Source of the DNA: Clostridium aquiflavi
GTDB taxonomy: Bacteria; Bacillota; Clostridia; Clostridiales; Clostridiaceae
Assembly (NCBI RefSeq): GCF_031344075.1
Contig: NZ_JAVJAN010000005.1
Location: 1 to 64,000, forward strand
Length of the DNA: 64,000 nt
Direction: 5' to 3'
Numbering within the stretch: the stretch's first letter is position 1; every line of letters begins with the position of its first letter. Shown here piece by piece: positions 35,094 to 44,558 of the stretch. The notes under the pieces are model-generated. The model was not told where the DNA came from and did not search any database. It saw only the letters and a program-made list of their open reading frames with translations. A program made the position numbers and the translations under genes.

Positions 35094-35582
35094 ATGGATA
35101 TTAAAATTAGACAAGTATCTATAGAGGATTTAGATTCGGTAACAAAAGTGGAGGCAATCTGTTTTCCACATACAGAAGCAGCGACTAAAGAATCTTTTGA
35201 AGAACGTATTAAAACATTTCCTGAAAGTTTTTTTGTAGCAGAAATAGATAGAAGAATAATTGGTTTTATTAATGGGTGTGTCATAAATGGAACTGTTATA
35301 TATGATGAACTCTTTGAAGATTCTAGATTACATATTCAATATGGAGATTACCAAACAGTTTTTGGACTTGATGTTATACCAGAGTATCGTAATCAAGGAA
35401 TTGCAGCTAAGTTGATGAACTATATGATAGAAATATCAAGATTAGCAGGGAGAAAAGGTGTTATTTTAACTTGTAAAGAAAAGCTTATTCATTATTACAC
35501 AAAGTTTGGATATAAAAATCAAGGTATATCTAAATCAGTACATGGTGGAGCTGAATGGTATGATATGATTTTAGAATTTTAA
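35094..35582 (+). CDS. GNAT-family N-acetyltransferase (RimI-like)
   Basis: 162 residues from ATG 35094 (GAGGAAG upstream). The opening MDIKIRQVSIEDLDSVTKVE AICFP is typical of RimI-like enzymes. The acetyl-CoA loop is DVIPEYRNQGIAAKLMNYMI (~101-120) and the end has YTKFGYKNQGISKSVHGG. The substrate may be a small amine or protein N-terminus. Confidence 0.9.
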   Translation: MDIKIRQVSIEDLDSVTKVEAICFPHTEAATKESFEERIKTFPESFFVAEIDRRIIGFINGCVINGTVIYDELFEDSRLHIQYGDYQTVFGLDVIPEYRNQGIAAKLMNYMIEISRLAGRKGVILTCKEKLIHYYTKFGYKNQGISKSVHGGAEWYDMILEF

Positions 35583-35711
35583 ATTTGATTAGGCAAAATA
35601 TAAAAATATTTTTTATAATTGAATAATGTAGAAAATAAGGTGAATATGTCTTAAGGTTTATAAAAATAAATATAGGTAAAATTATCTCATATCTTATATT
35701 TAAATTTAAAT

Positions 35712-35750
35712 AAGCAGTCTAAGTTTTAAATAAAACAGTAGACTGCTTGT
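35712..35750 (-). terminator. Terminator of minus-strand membrane gene
   Basis: AAGCAGTCTA pairs with TAGACTGCTT around a loop of about 20 nt. It lies downstream of the gene ending at 35784. Confidence 0.75.
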
Positions 35751-35783
35751 TTACATAATGAACAAGTTTAAATTATGTGATTT

Positions 35784-36227
35784 TTAATTTTTCTTATTGT
35801 ATAAAACATAATAACAATAAAATTCAATTCTTTTACTTAGAAGAATGTAAGCCATAGATACTAATTGGAACATTCCCATAAGTGCTATGTAACAACTAAG
35901 AAGTGTTAAAAAAATATCACCATTAGATGAACTAAAACTTTCGGATATAAATTTAAAAGATACGATACCACCTAGTAGAGGAAGTATAGCAATTTTTTTA
36001 TGTCCATTTTTTATTGTATGTAAAAAGAAGAATAGTACGCCTATTTCTAAAAGGCCTTGTGCAATGCCACCATACATATCTTCTAATCCAAAAATTGATA
36101 ATATAACATAAAATAAAATGATTATAACCCTAAAAGCTATTAATACAGCTTGTATAATATTTAAGGTTCGTCTGCTTTCTGCAATTAATTCTGGTTCTGG
36201 AAGGCTTTGATTAAGTCTTTCTTCCAT
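35784..36227 (-). CDS. Four-helix membrane protein
   Basis: 147 residues from ATG 36227 (AAGGAGG upstream). Four hydrophobic helices (~25-45, 55-75, 80-100, 110-130) and a short cytoplasmic N-terminus (MEERLNQSLPEPELIAESRR). No family recognised. One of few minus-strand genes within the island. Confidence 0.65.
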   Translation of the reverse strand: MEERLNQSLPEPELIAESRRTLNIIQAVLIAFRVIIILFYVILSIFGLEDMYGGIAQGLLEIGVLFFFLHTIKNGHKKIAILPLLGGIVSFKFISESFSSSNGDIFLTLLSCYIALMGMFQLVSMAYILLSKRIEFYCYYVLYNKKN

Positions 36228-36559
36228 AATTACCTCCTTGTATTTACATAAATTAAAAAAGTTGCTATACAAGTATAACATATTTTGTAATAATTAGTAA
36301 TATAAAAATAGAGCGAATTAAACTAAAAAGTAAATTATCTATATTTACAAAATGTAATGTATTTAAGTATAAAAGAAGAACGTAAATATAAAATTGTAGG
36401 AACTGAACCGCATATTCAGTAGTGAAATAAAAGTATTGATGAAAATAAAAGCGTGGGCAGAACTTTATTCTAAACGAATTGGAGAAGTTAAGTGAATTTA
36501 AAATCAGTAAGTATTTTAGGAATAGTACTAATAATATTTAGATAAAAATGGAGGACAGT
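36228..36559. other. Intergenic stretch without recognised content
   Basis: AT-rich; several short open pieces but no family match. It holds the promoters for the divergent membrane-protein genes on either side. Confidence 0.35.
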
Positions 36560-36901
36560 ATGAAAAGAGCACTTTTAGTTGTAAAGAAACTTTTAATAAT
36601 ATTTTGGTGGCAAGATATAGAGAAATCTAATATTTTTGTAAGAATATTAAATTATATATTTGCATTTACTCTAAGTTTTGGAGCTTTTTCTTGGACATAT
36701 TTGTCTAATATGAACTTAATTCTTAAAATAATTGTAGGAACTTATGGTGTTCTTACGTTTATGTCATTTTGGCCAGCTTCAAATTTATTGGATGAAGAAT
36801 CTGAAACTAAGGGATCTATATTTTATATTTTTCAAAATACACTTATCATATTTTCATTTATAATTCTTTTAACATATATAATTAAGGAAGAAAAATATTA
36901 A
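36560..36901 (+). CDS. Small membrane protein
   Basis: 113 residues from ATG 36560 (GGAGG upstream; an in-frame ATG at 36548 overlaps that ribosome site). Three hydrophobic segments, including VRILNYIFAFTLSFGAFSWT and NLILKIIVGTYGVLTFMSFW. Unrecognised. Confidence 0.6.
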   Translation: MKRALLVVKKLLIIFWWQDIEKSNIFVRILNYIFAFTLSFGAFSWTYLSNMNLILKIIVGTYGVLTFMSFWPASNLLDEESETKGSIFYIFQNTLIIFSFIILLTYIIKEEKY

Positions 36902-36976
36902 AGAAAAAGATAGAAATTTTGGAGTGCTTCACTACCATAAATAAATGTAAATAATTATGTAAATGGAGGGGATAAC

Positions 36977-37510
36977 ATGGAAATAAAACTCGAAAGATTT
37001 AGATATGAAGAAATTCCACAATTAATTTCCTGGATTCCTAATAAAGAATTCTTACTTCAATGGGCAGGTCCGTCATATACATTTGAATTGCTGGAAAAAC
37101 AACTTCAAAGTGAAATAAACAATATGCTTGAAAAAACTTCTTCAAACTTAATGTTTAGTGCTAAGCTAATTGAAAGCAATGAAACAGTAGGGCATATCCA
37201 GCTACTGAGAATAGACAGAGTAAATATGTCAGCTCGAATAGGTAGAGTACTTGTAGGAGGAAAAGAAAATAGAAATAAAGGAATAGGATTGCAAATAATT
37301 AATGAAATTTTGGACACTGCATTTAATAAATTAAATCTTCATAGAATTGATTTAGGGGTATTCGATTTTAATGTATCTGCAATTACGTGTTATAAAAAAG
37401 CAGGATTTAATATTGAAGGAAGTTTTAGAGAATGTAGAAAAATAAATGAACAATATTGGTCATTGCTCAATATGAGCATTCTTGAAAGTGAGTATAGGAA
37501 TTTAAAATGA
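36977..37510 (+). CDS. GNAT acetyltransferase (RimJ/RimL type)
   Basis: 177 residues. The RimL-type acetyl-CoA loop is GRVLVGGKENRNKGIGLQII (~94-113), followed by the conserved LHRIDLGVFDFNVSAITCYK and AGFNIEGSFRECRKINEQYW. It may modify ribosomal protein N-termini or small molecules. GGAGGGG precedes ATG. A flavodoxin-like fragment follows directly. Confidence 0.92.
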   Translation: MEIKLERFRYEEIPQLISWIPNKEFLLQWAGPSYTFELLEKQLQSEINNMLEKTSSNLMFSAKLIESNETVGHIQLLRIDRVNMSARIGRVLVGGKENRNKGIGLQIINEILDTAFNKLNLHRIDLGVFDFNVSAITCYKKAGFNIEGSFRECRKINEQYWSLLNMSILESEYRNLK

Positions 37511-37514
37511 TATT

Positions 37515-37703
37515 AGATTTACTTGTGGATTAGCTGACCCTAAAGATGAAATTAATGTAAAAGGTATAAGAGAAGGGCTAAATAAAGTTCTTCCAGAAGA
37601 AATGAAAAATACAATTAAGATTTTTAATTTGCGTGGGGCAATAAAGAACTATGAATCTCTGAGAGAAGAGGAGAAAGAAATGATTGATACTTATGGAAAG
37701 TAG
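37515..37703 (+). pseudogene. 3' remnant of a flavodoxin-domain protein
   Basis: An open stretch without a start codon reads FTCGLADPKDEINVKGIREG then LNKVLPEEMKNTIKIFNLRG. That is the C-terminal part of a larger flavodoxin-like (Flavodoxin_5-type) protein. The N-terminal FMN-binding half is gone, replaced by the end of the GNAT gene. Confidence 0.7.
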
Positions 37704-38036
37704 TGAACTTTATGGATAAAGAGACAATTGTTATATTAAAATGAATATATTAAGAATTTGTTTTTAAGGTCGTTTAATGAAAGGTAGAGATTAAATAAAA
37801 GGTCTCTACCTTTTGTTTTATTATAGATTTACGATTTATAGTGATAGATTTACATACACATAGATAACTTTTACGTTATAAACCTATACATACAAAAAAT
37901 ATATTATATGGTAAAATTAATAATATAAAAATATAGGTATTTATTCAAATTACTCAAATTAATGGAATATTAAATAAATACAATTATTAAAATTAAATAA
38001 CAAATTAAACATATAGAAAGTTCGGAGGTAAACTTA
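37704..38036. other. Intergenic stretch with terminator and promoter region
   Basis: A terminator hairpin lies at 37781-37816: AAAGGTAGAGA pairs with TCTCTACCTTT, followed by TGTTTT. The remaining ~220 bp are AT-rich upstream DNA of the serine hydrolase gene, with no recognised operator. Confidence 0.7.
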
Positions 38037-40130
38037 ATGAAAAAATTTTCAAAACTGTTAGCACTACTTCTAGCAACGCAACTTACTTTAGTATGTGGAG
38101 ATAGAAATAAACCTGTTAATGCCGCAATCAACACATTAGAAAAGAGTGATTCTAATTATTCTATTAATGTAAATGGAACAATTAAAGAAAAGGCAAATAC
38201 GCTTGTTGAAAAGTATGGTGTAACAAGTGTTCAATATACAATTATGGATGATGGTAATATAATATCATCAGGAAGTAGTGGAGTATATAGTAAAAATAGT
38301 AATAGGAGTATAGCTAGTGATACTATGTATGGGATTGGTTCAACATCTAAGACTTTTACAGCAGCTGCTATAATGAAATTAGTAGATATGAAAAAAGTTG
38401 ATTTAGACAAGCCTATTGTAAATTATATTCCAGAGTTTGTAATGAAAGATGAAAGATATAAAAAAATAACGACTAGAATGTTGCTTAATCATTCATCAGG
38501 AATTATGGGGAGTGCATATTCAAGAACAATCTTATGGGATGATAATGATACAATTGCCCATGATAAATTATTAGAGCAATTAAAAACTCAAAGGTTAAAA
38601 GCTGAACCAGGTAAATTTTCTGTGTATTGTAATGATGGATTTACACTTGCGGAAATATTGGTTGAAAAAGTAAGTGGACAAAGCTTTACAGATTTCATTC
38701 ATGATAATATAACAATACCATTAAAAATGGATAATACAAAAACTACACAAGATGGATTTAATAGAGATAAGCTTGCAAAAACTTATAGTACAATTGCACC
38801 TACAGTAGATACACCACCAGATAGTACAAACATAATTGGTGCAGGTGGGATATATTCAACAACACAAGACTTGTGTAAATTTGGGAATATATTCACAAAG
38901 AATGGTACATTGCTTTCAGCAAATTCTGTTAATCAGATGATAAGTGGTGAATACAAAAACGGTTTGTGGTTAGATAACATAGATAATACTGAAAATATTT
39001 TTAACTATGGACTTGGCTTTGATGGAACAGATATATTTCCATTTAGTCAATATGGTATAAAAGCTATTGCAAAAGGCGGAGATACATTACTTTATCACAA
39101 TGCTACTGTTATATTACCAGAGTATAATATGGTTGTAGCAGTATCCTCAACAGGTGGAAGTAGCTTATATAATGAGGTCTTAGCTTGCAATATGTTACTT
39201 GATGCTTTAAAAGAAAAGGGTATTATTCAAGAAATAAAAAGTGATAAATCTTTTGATAAGCCAACTAAAACCTTAATAGATGATGATATTAAAAAGTATG
39301 AAGGAACATATGGTGCATCAGGACAAATTATCAATGTAAAGATGAATGAAAATGGTACAATGACAGTTTCAAATACATCACTTTTAGCGAAAGCACAGAA
39401 TACAGAATATATTTATAATGGTAACGGAGTATTTTTGAAACAAGATGGTAGTGAAAAAATTACTTTTGAAAGTAAGGACGGTAAGATTTACTTAAGATCT
39501 GATTCGTATATAAAATTGCCAGGAGTTGGAGAAACAGCAGTGGCACAATATATGGGACAAAAATTAGAGGAAAATAAGTTAACAGTAGAAGTAAGTAAAG
39601 CCTGGGAAGATAGAAATAACAATAAATATTTTAATCTAACAGATAAGTATAATTCTGAAATATTTAGTGCTTTGCCAGCTTTTATAACTGTTAATTTTAA
39701 TAATGGTTATCAAATGTCTAACAAAATCATAGATGCAAATAATTCTATTAGTGTTATTGAAGTTCCTGTAATGGCAGGAAGGGATACATTTGATTGTAAT
39801 TTCTTTAAAGAAAATAATATTGAATATATGAAAGCAGCTGAAAATATATTAATTAGTCAAGATGGTCTAAAAGAAATCATAAAAGGTAACAGCAGTTGTA
39901 CTATAAAAGATGATGGATACAATATATGGTATAAGGTCAATGATAATTTAGAAGGAAAAAAACTTACAGTAGAATTACCTGAAAATAGTGGATTTTTAGT
40001 ATATACAAAAGACGGTGTATGTACAAACCAAAGCGCATTAACTAAAAATAATACTGCAACATTATCAGGTGGTGGTTATATAATGTTTGGCGGTGAAAAA
40101 GGTAGTAAAATTGATATTACAATAGAGTAG
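38037..40130 (+). CDS. Secreted beta-lactamase-family serine hydrolase
   Basis: 697 residues. A signal peptide (MKKFSKLLALLLATQLTLVC...) is followed by a class C beta-lactamase / esterase-type domain (~55-395). It has the SxxK motif STSKTFTAAA (~102), YCND as YxN (~199) and HSSG near 155. The third motif is plausibly KGGD (KxG-like, ~348). The C-terminal half (~410-697) is beta-rich and unassigned. Enzymes of this group act as D-aminopeptidases or esterases outside the cell; true beta-lactam resistance is unlikely. CGGAGG precedes ATG. Confidence 0.85.
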   Translation: MKKFSKLLALLLATQLTLVCGDRNKPVNAAINTLEKSDSNYSINVNGTIKEKANTLVEKYGVTSVQYTIMDDGNIISSGSSGVYSKNSNRSIASDTMYGIGSTSKTFTAAAIMKLVDMKKVDLDKPIVNYIPEFVMKDERYKKITTRMLLNHSSGIMGSAYSRTILWDDNDTIAHDKLLEQLKTQRLKAEPGKFSVYCNDGFTLAEILVEKVSGQSFTDFIHDNITIPLKMDNTKTTQDGFNRDKLAKTYSTIAPTVDTPPDSTNIIGAGGIYSTTQDLCKFGNIFTKNGTLLSANSVNQMISGEYKNGLWLDNIDNTENIFNYGLGFDGTDIFPFSQYGIKAIAKGGDTLLYHNATVILPEYNMVVAVSSTGGSSLYNEVLACNMLLDALKEKGIIQEIKSDKSFDKPTKTLIDDDIKKYEGTYGASGQIINVKMNENGTMTVSNTSLLAKAQNTEYIYNGNGVFLKQDGSEKITFESKDGKIYLRSDSYIKLPGVGETAVAQYMGQKLEENKLTVEVSKAWEDRNNNKYFNLTDKYNSEIFSALPAFITVNFNNGYQMSNKIIDANNSISVIEVPVMAGRDTFDCNFFKENNIEYMKAAENILISQDGLKEIIKGNSSCTIKDDGYNIWYKVNDNLEGKKLTVELPENSGFLVYTKDGVCTNQSALTKNNTATLSGGGYIMFGGEKGSKIDITIE

Positions 40131-40191
40131 AATATTTTCTCATTAAAAACACATTATAAGATTAATTAAATAAATATTATGGAGGATTGCA

Positions 40192-41241
40192 ATGAAAATT
40201 TTAAAGAAATTATTAATATTTATTATGATTCTAGTTATTATAATGGTTTTGCCAATAGAAATTTCTAAAAACAATGCATGTGCTAATTCAAATTTTAATA
40301 AAAGAGCTCCTGTTAAAATAGGAGTATTCCTACATAGCTTTGATGACTATCTTTCTCTTGTAAAACAAAATTTAGAAACTATTCAAAAAGAAAATCAAGA
40401 TAAAGTTGAATTTACTTTTTTTAATGCAAAAGAAAATCAAGCTATACAAAATGAAAGTATTGATAAAGCTATTAAAGAAAATTTTGATCTTTTAATTGTG
40501 AATTTACATACTTTAAAATTAGATGAAGTAGGAGATACTCTATATAAAATAATTAAAGAAAATATTCCATTAATTTTATTTGGAGAGCCAGATGAAAATT
40601 TAATAAAGTTTATTGGACGTTATGGTGTCTTTATAGCAAGTTCTGGTGAAAACTCTGGTATTCTAGAGGGAAAAATTCTTGCTGATGAATGGATGGATCA
40701 TAAAGAAACTATAGATAAAAATCGCGATAACATATTGCAGTATATTATGTTAAAAGGTAGAATTGGTGACCCAATAGTAAATCAAAGAACAAAGTATGCT
40801 CTTTCAACACTTAATGAAGCTGGAATAAAAACAGAAGAACTTGCATCAGTCAATGGTGAGTGGAGTAAAGATTTAGCTAAAGAGGCTATTGAATCTCTAT
40901 TTTTAAAATATGGCAACAAAATTGAAGCTATAATTTCAAATAATGATTCTATGGCAATAGGTGCTGTTGAAGCCTTACAAAAATATGGCTATAACAAAGG
41001 TAATAAATCAATGACTATTCCAGTTGTTGGAATTGATGGAATACCAGAAGCTATTGAATTGGTTAATAAAGGATATATGACAGGTACAGTTATCCAAGAT
41101 CCTGGTGCTAATGCTGAAGCTCTTTATAAGGTTGGAATGAATCTAGCTTATAGAAAGCCTCCTATTGAGAATACAAATTATAAATTTGATGATACAGGAG
41201 CTGTAATTCGGTTGCCCTACAAAGAATATAAAAAGGAATAA
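40192..41241 (+). CDS. Galactose/methyl-galactoside-binding-like protein (MglB type), orphan
   Basis: 349 residues. An N-terminal hydrophobic export segment is followed by a type I periplasmic-binding fold: KIGVFLHSFDDYLSLVKQNL (~43-62), AIISNNDSMAIGAVEALQKY (~241-260) and VVGIDGIPEAIELVNKGYMT (~275-294). These match MglB-like sugar-binding proteins. No Cys lipobox is obvious and no ABC ATPase or permease genes are adjacent. It may work with a distant transporter or as a sugar sensor for chemotaxis or a kinase. Confidence 0.85.
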   Translation: MKILKKLLIFIMILVIIMVLPIEISKNNACANSNFNKRAPVKIGVFLHSFDDYLSLVKQNLETIQKENQDKVEFTFFNAKENQAIQNESIDKAIKENFDLLIVNLHTLKLDEVGDTLYKIIKENIPLILFGEPDENLIKFIGRYGVFIASSGENSGILEGKILADEWMDHKETIDKNRDNILQYIMLKGRIGDPIVNQRTKYALSTLNEAGIKTEELASVNGEWSKDLAKEAIESLFLKYGNKIEAIISNNDSMAIGAVEALQKYGYNKGNKSMTIPVVGIDGIPEAIELVNKGYMTGTVIQDPGANAEALYKVGMNLAYRKPPIENTNYKFDDTGAVIRLPYKEYKKE

Positions 41242-41403
41242 AAATATTTACTCCTTAAATTTTTTCTCCAATTAGAATTATTAAAAAATAAAAAGTAGTT
41301 AATTATTATTATTTAATTTCATAGTTTTACAATATGAACATAACAGTAAACTGCCAATTCAAGTATATTAGTCTGGTAAATCGGTATTCGGAAAGGAAAA
41401 GAC

Positions 41404-41850
41404 ATGATTATAAGAAAATATAAACCATTAGATTGTATGGTATTAGCCGAATTATTTTACAATACAGTTCATTTAGTCAATGCAAAAGACTATACAGAAG
41501 AACAGTTAAATGTATGGGCAACGGGAAGTATAGATTTAAAGGAATGGAATAAATCCTTTTTAGAACATTTTACAGTTGTTGCCATTGAAGATAATGTTAT
41601 AGTCGGATTCGGAGATATCGATAATAATGGATATTTAGATAGATTGTTTGTTCATAAGGATTACCAAAACAAAGGAATTGCAACAGCAATTTGCGATGAA
41701 CTGGAAAAATATGTTTGCACGGATAAAATTAGTACCCATGCTTCAATTACTGCAAAACCTTTTTTTGAAAAACGAGGTTATAAAGTTATTAAAGAACAGC
41801 AGATTGAGAGAAAAGGTATTATATTAATAAACTATGTTATGGAGAAATAG
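41404..41850 (+). CDS. GNAT-family N-acetyltransferase
   Basis: 148 residues, opening MIIRKYKPLDCMVLAELFYN. The acetyl-CoA loop is RLFVHKDYQNKGIATAICDE (~81-100), and the end shows ASITAKPFFEKRGYKVIKEQ. It resembles the yjaB/PhnO-like group. G+C is slightly higher than in its neighbours. Confidence 0.9.
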   Translation: MIIRKYKPLDCMVLAELFYNTVHLVNAKDYTEEQLNVWATGSIDLKEWNKSFLEHFTVVAIEDNVIVGFGDIDNNGYLDRLFVHKDYQNKGIATAICDELEKYVCTDKISTHASITAKPFFEKRGYKVIKEQQIERKGIILINYVMEK

Positions 41851-41851
41851 G

Positions 41852-42013
41852 AAAATTAAATCAATATTACCATATTTTAATTTTGGTTTATCAGGTATTT
41901 GGGTAGCTATTCTTATTAGTTATATTGTTGCTAGTGTAGCGGCAGCCATAGTATCTAGAAAGTATCTACCTTATAAAAAAATAGAGGAATTTATTTTGCC
42001 TCCACTTTCTTAG
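41852..42013 (+). pseudogene. C-terminal remnant of a MATE-type efflux protein
   Basis: An open stretch with no start reads FNFGLSGIWVAILISYIVAS then VAAAIVSRKYLPYKKIEEF. This resembles the last membrane helix and tail of a MATE transporter. It is fused directly after the GNAT stop. The assignment rests on one helix, so it is tentative. Confidence 0.45.
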
Positions 42014-42337
42014 ATTTGATTATTTCATTAGCGATACTTCCCATTATAACTAAATATTTTTCAGTTAATTTATAAAGTTGATTATTTAACTGTCTGAGTC
42101 TGCTAGTATTTATCATTTTGTTGGCAGGAAAAAAATATAATTTAAATATAGAAAATACTTGACAATAGGTGGAAAAATCACAGCCTTGTTATAGATAAAT
42201 ACTAAATTACTATCTTTGATTTTTAAAGATAAACAGTAAATTTACAATTTATTCGTAATGGTAAGTGAAAATTGAATCAATAAAATTAATATTAATGATA
42301 ACTTGATAATGTATTTAAATAAGGGGATTAGTAACAT
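42014..42337. other. Intergenic stretch without recognised content
   Basis: AT-rich sequence with short broken frames and no family match. It separates the MATE remnant from the terminator-promoter module. Confidence 0.35.
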
Positions 42338-42448
42338 AAAGAGTTGTAATAATTTTTAATTGTTATGACTCTTTATTTTTTACAAAAAAATGAATAATAT
42401 TATATTTACAATTTATGTTATAATTAACCAGAATATAAATAGTAATTT
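42338..42448 (+). promoter_or_regulatory. Island intergenic module: terminator, promoter, leader (copy A)
   Basis: Terminator hairpin 42338-42374 (AAAGAGTTGTAAT...ATGACTCTTT, then a T run). Promoter block 42391-42424 (GAATAATATTATATTTACAA then TTTATGTTATAAT). Leader motif AATAGTAATTT at 42438-42448, then TGAGG and the start of the sugar-isomerase-like gene. Order and sequence match the modules at 44421 and 51478. Confidence 0.75.
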
Positions 42449-42464
42449 AAATGAGGTATTTTAT

Positions 42465-43097
42465 ATGAAAATTGGTATTATACAAGCTAGTTCTCAAAAA
42501 AATAAAAATGATTTGTTATATAATTGTGTAAAAAAGGTTGTAAAAGATAAAGGATATGAGGTTATTAATTTTGGTGTTTTTCAAGATGAAGAAGGTGAAT
42601 ATTCTTATATTGAAATTGCAATTTGTATAAGCATTTTATTAGAAAGTAAATCTATAGATTTCATAGTTACTGGGTGTTCATCTGGGCAAGGAATGATGTT
42701 AGCTTGTAATAGTTTGCCAAATATTCTGTGTGGATATATTGAAAATCCATCAGATGCATATTTATTTGGTAGGATTAATAATGGTAATGCTGTTTCATTT
42801 CCTCTTGGATTGAATTTTGGATGGGCTGGTGAAATTAATCTGCAATGTACATTAGAAAAACTATTTGATGAACCATTTGGAATTGGATATCCTAAGCAAG
42901 ATGCAGTAAGAAAGCAAAAAGACACCAAAATGTTAAAAGTTTTAAACAATATTACGAAAAGAAGCCTTGTAGAAGTGCTACCAAAAGTAAATCTAGATTT
43001 CATGAAACATGTACTTCAACGAGATAATATTTACTATTATGTTATTAAAAATGGTGAAAATGAAGAATTGAAAGCACTACTCCGATTATATCGTTAA
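42465..43097 (+). CDS. RpiB/LacA/LacB-family sugar-phosphate isomerase-like protein
   Basis: 210 residues from ATG 42465 (ATGAGG upstream; the frame is open to 42390 inside the promoter). The RpiB fold is seen in MKIGIIQASSQKNKNDLLYN and the core FIVTGCSSGQGMMLACNSLP (~65-84), with the conserved GCGTG-like loop as TGCSSGQG. The C-terminal ~70 residues are an extension beyond the usual ~150. It probably isomerises a phosphorylated sugar; the substrate is unknown. Confidence 0.85.
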   Translation: MKIGIIQASSQKNKNDLLYNCVKKVVKDKGYEVINFGVFQDEEGEYSYIEIAICISILLESKSIDFIVTGCSSGQGMMLACNSLPNILCGYIENPSDAYLFGRINNGNAVSFPLGLNFGWAGEINLQCTLEKLFDEPFGIGYPKQDAVRKQKDTKMLKVLNNITKRSLVEVLPKVNLDFMKHVLQRDNIYYYVIKNGENEELKALLRLYR

Positions 43098-43117
43098 ATT
43101 TCAATTTTAATAATTAA

Positions 43118-43128
43118 AATAGTAATTT
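43118..43128 (+). promoter_or_regulatory. Island leader motif without its promoter
   Basis: AATAGTAATTT followed by GAATGAGGGGG, 20 bp after the preceding gene. It matches the leader hairpin of the other units, but no -10 block lies between, so this gene is probably read from the upstream promoter. Confidence 0.55.
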
Positions 43129-43153
43129 GAATGAGGGGGAATTGGAGAGATAT

Positions 43154-43723
43154 ATGGATATTAATAAAATAAAATCTCCTAAAGATATATTTCAGTATAT
43201 GAATGATCACATAGAGTATGGATGGATTGATATAAATGGTGAAAAACATATTAAAACCATGAAGGATTTTAGAAAAATATATAAAATATCATCTATAGAA
43301 GAAACAATAGATAGCGGATTAGGGACATGCATTGAACAGGTTTCTTTAATGCATAATTTGCTAAACAAATTAAAGGTCAAAAATAAAATGTTTTGTTGTA
43401 GAATTTATGAACCTGATGATTATTTTAACTTAGAAAATGATGAACATATGCATTGTTTTTTACTTTACTATTTAAACAATAAGGTTTATCATATGGAACA
43501 CCCTAATTTTGAGAAAAAAGGTATATATGAATATGATAATGAGGAAGTAGCAATTAATCATATTGTTAATTATTACAGAGAATTAAGAGGTGGAAAAGAT
43601 AGTCCAATAGCAGAATTTTATAAAGTAAAAGAAGGGTTATCTTTTAAAGAGTTTAATAAGTACATTAATCATGTTAATGAGTTAAGAGGAAATAAGAGGC
43701 TAAGAGAAAATCTAAATTTATAA
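43154..43723 (+). CDS. Transglutaminase-like protein
   Basis: 189 residues from ATG 43154 (GGAGAG upstream; a TTG at 43127 is possible). SSIEETIDSGLGTCIEQVSL carries a likely nucleophile Cys (GTC), HMHCFLLYYLNNKVYHMEHP the His, and the fold resembles bacterial transglutaminase-like cysteine proteases. Substrate and role unknown. Its last nine codons (RENLNL region) recur in the scar at 45693-45745. Confidence 0.65.
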   Translation: MDINKIKSPKDIFQYMNDHIEYGWIDINGEKHIKTMKDFRKIYKISSIEETIDSGLGTCIEQVSLMHNLLNKLKVKNKMFCCRIYEPDDYFNLENDEHMHCFLLYYLNNKVYHMEHPNFEKKGIYEYDNEEVAINHIVNYYRELRGGKDSPIAEFYKVKEGLSFKEFNKYINHVNELRGNKRLRENLNL

Positions 43724-43744
43724 TTAAAATATGAAAGGGATATT

Positions 43745-44302
43745 ATGAAAACATTAATATTCAATGGTTCTCCAAGGAAAGATGGAGATACTGTTAGTTT
43801 AATAAATGAATTGGTTAAGCAGTTAAATGGTGAGTATAGAATAGTTAATGCATATAATTGTAAAATAAATCCGTGTATTGACTGTAGGTTTTGTTGGAAA
43901 AATGAAGGGTGTTGTGTTAATGATGAAATGCAGGAAATTTATAAGTATATACAGGAGTGTGACAATATTTTAATTGCATCTCCCATTTATTTTTCAGAAT
44001 TAACAGGAGCATTGCTGAGTGTTGGAAGTAGGCTTCAAACTTATTTCTGTGGAAAGTTCTTTCGTAAAGAGATTCCAATTAAAAAGCCTAAAAAAGGTGC
44101 CGTTATTGTCGTTGGTGGGGGAGATGGAAGCATAAACAAACCATATGAAACAGCATGTACTTTACTTCATCATATGAATTCACATGACATATTTCCACTT
44201 GTATATAGTCATAATACAAATAGTAATTCAGCAATTACTGATATTAATGCTATAAAAGGGATAAATGGTATTACAAAATTTTTTAATGATCCAAAAGAAT
44301 AA
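43745..44302 (+). CDS. NADPH-dependent FMN reductase / iron-sulfur flavoprotein-like
   Basis: 185 residues. The FMN loop is FNGSPRKDGDTVSLINELVK, then CKINPCIDCRFCWKNEGCCV (~39-58), a Cys cluster as in iron-sulfur flavoproteins and multimeric flavodoxin WrbA-like enzymes, and IASPIYFSELTGALLSVGSR. It is predicted to reduce quinones or nitro compounds or to pass electrons through an Fe-S centre. AAAGGGA precedes ATG. It may share a transcript with the two genes before it. Confidence 0.88.
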   Translation: MKTLIFNGSPRKDGDTVSLINELVKQLNGEYRIVNAYNCKINPCIDCRFCWKNEGCCVNDEMQEIYKYIQECDNILIASPIYFSELTGALLSVGSRLQTYFCGKFFRKEIPIKKPKKGAVIVVGGGDGSINKPYETACTLLHHMNSHDIFPLVYSHNTNSNSAITDINAIKGINGITKFFNDPKE

Positions 44303-44420
44303 AGATAGTTGCGTAAGTACGATTTTTAACGATATATCTAGAAATTTAAACGATATATTTCAATTTTAGAATTTACTTAGTAGGAAAATAAGTTTTAAAA
44401 AGTCAAATATAAAATTATAA

Positions 44421-44545
44421 GCAAAAACAAAGAGTTGTAATGATTTTAATTGTTATGACTCTTTATTTTTGCTTATGAAACTGAATAATATTATATTTAC
44501 AAGTTATGTTATAATTAACCAATAGATAAATGGTAATTTGAAAGG
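44421..44545 (+). promoter_or_regulatory. Island intergenic module (copy B)
   Basis: Terminator hairpin 44421-44472 with extended arms GCAAAAA...TTTTTGC and core AAAGAGTTGTAATGATTTTA. Promoter block 44482-44515 (CTGAATAATATTATATTTAC, AAGTTATGTTATAAT). Leader GATAAATGGTAATTTG then AAAGGAG. It differs from copy A at only a few positions over the promoter. Confidence 0.78.
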
Positions 44546-44558
44546 AGAAACTTGTAAT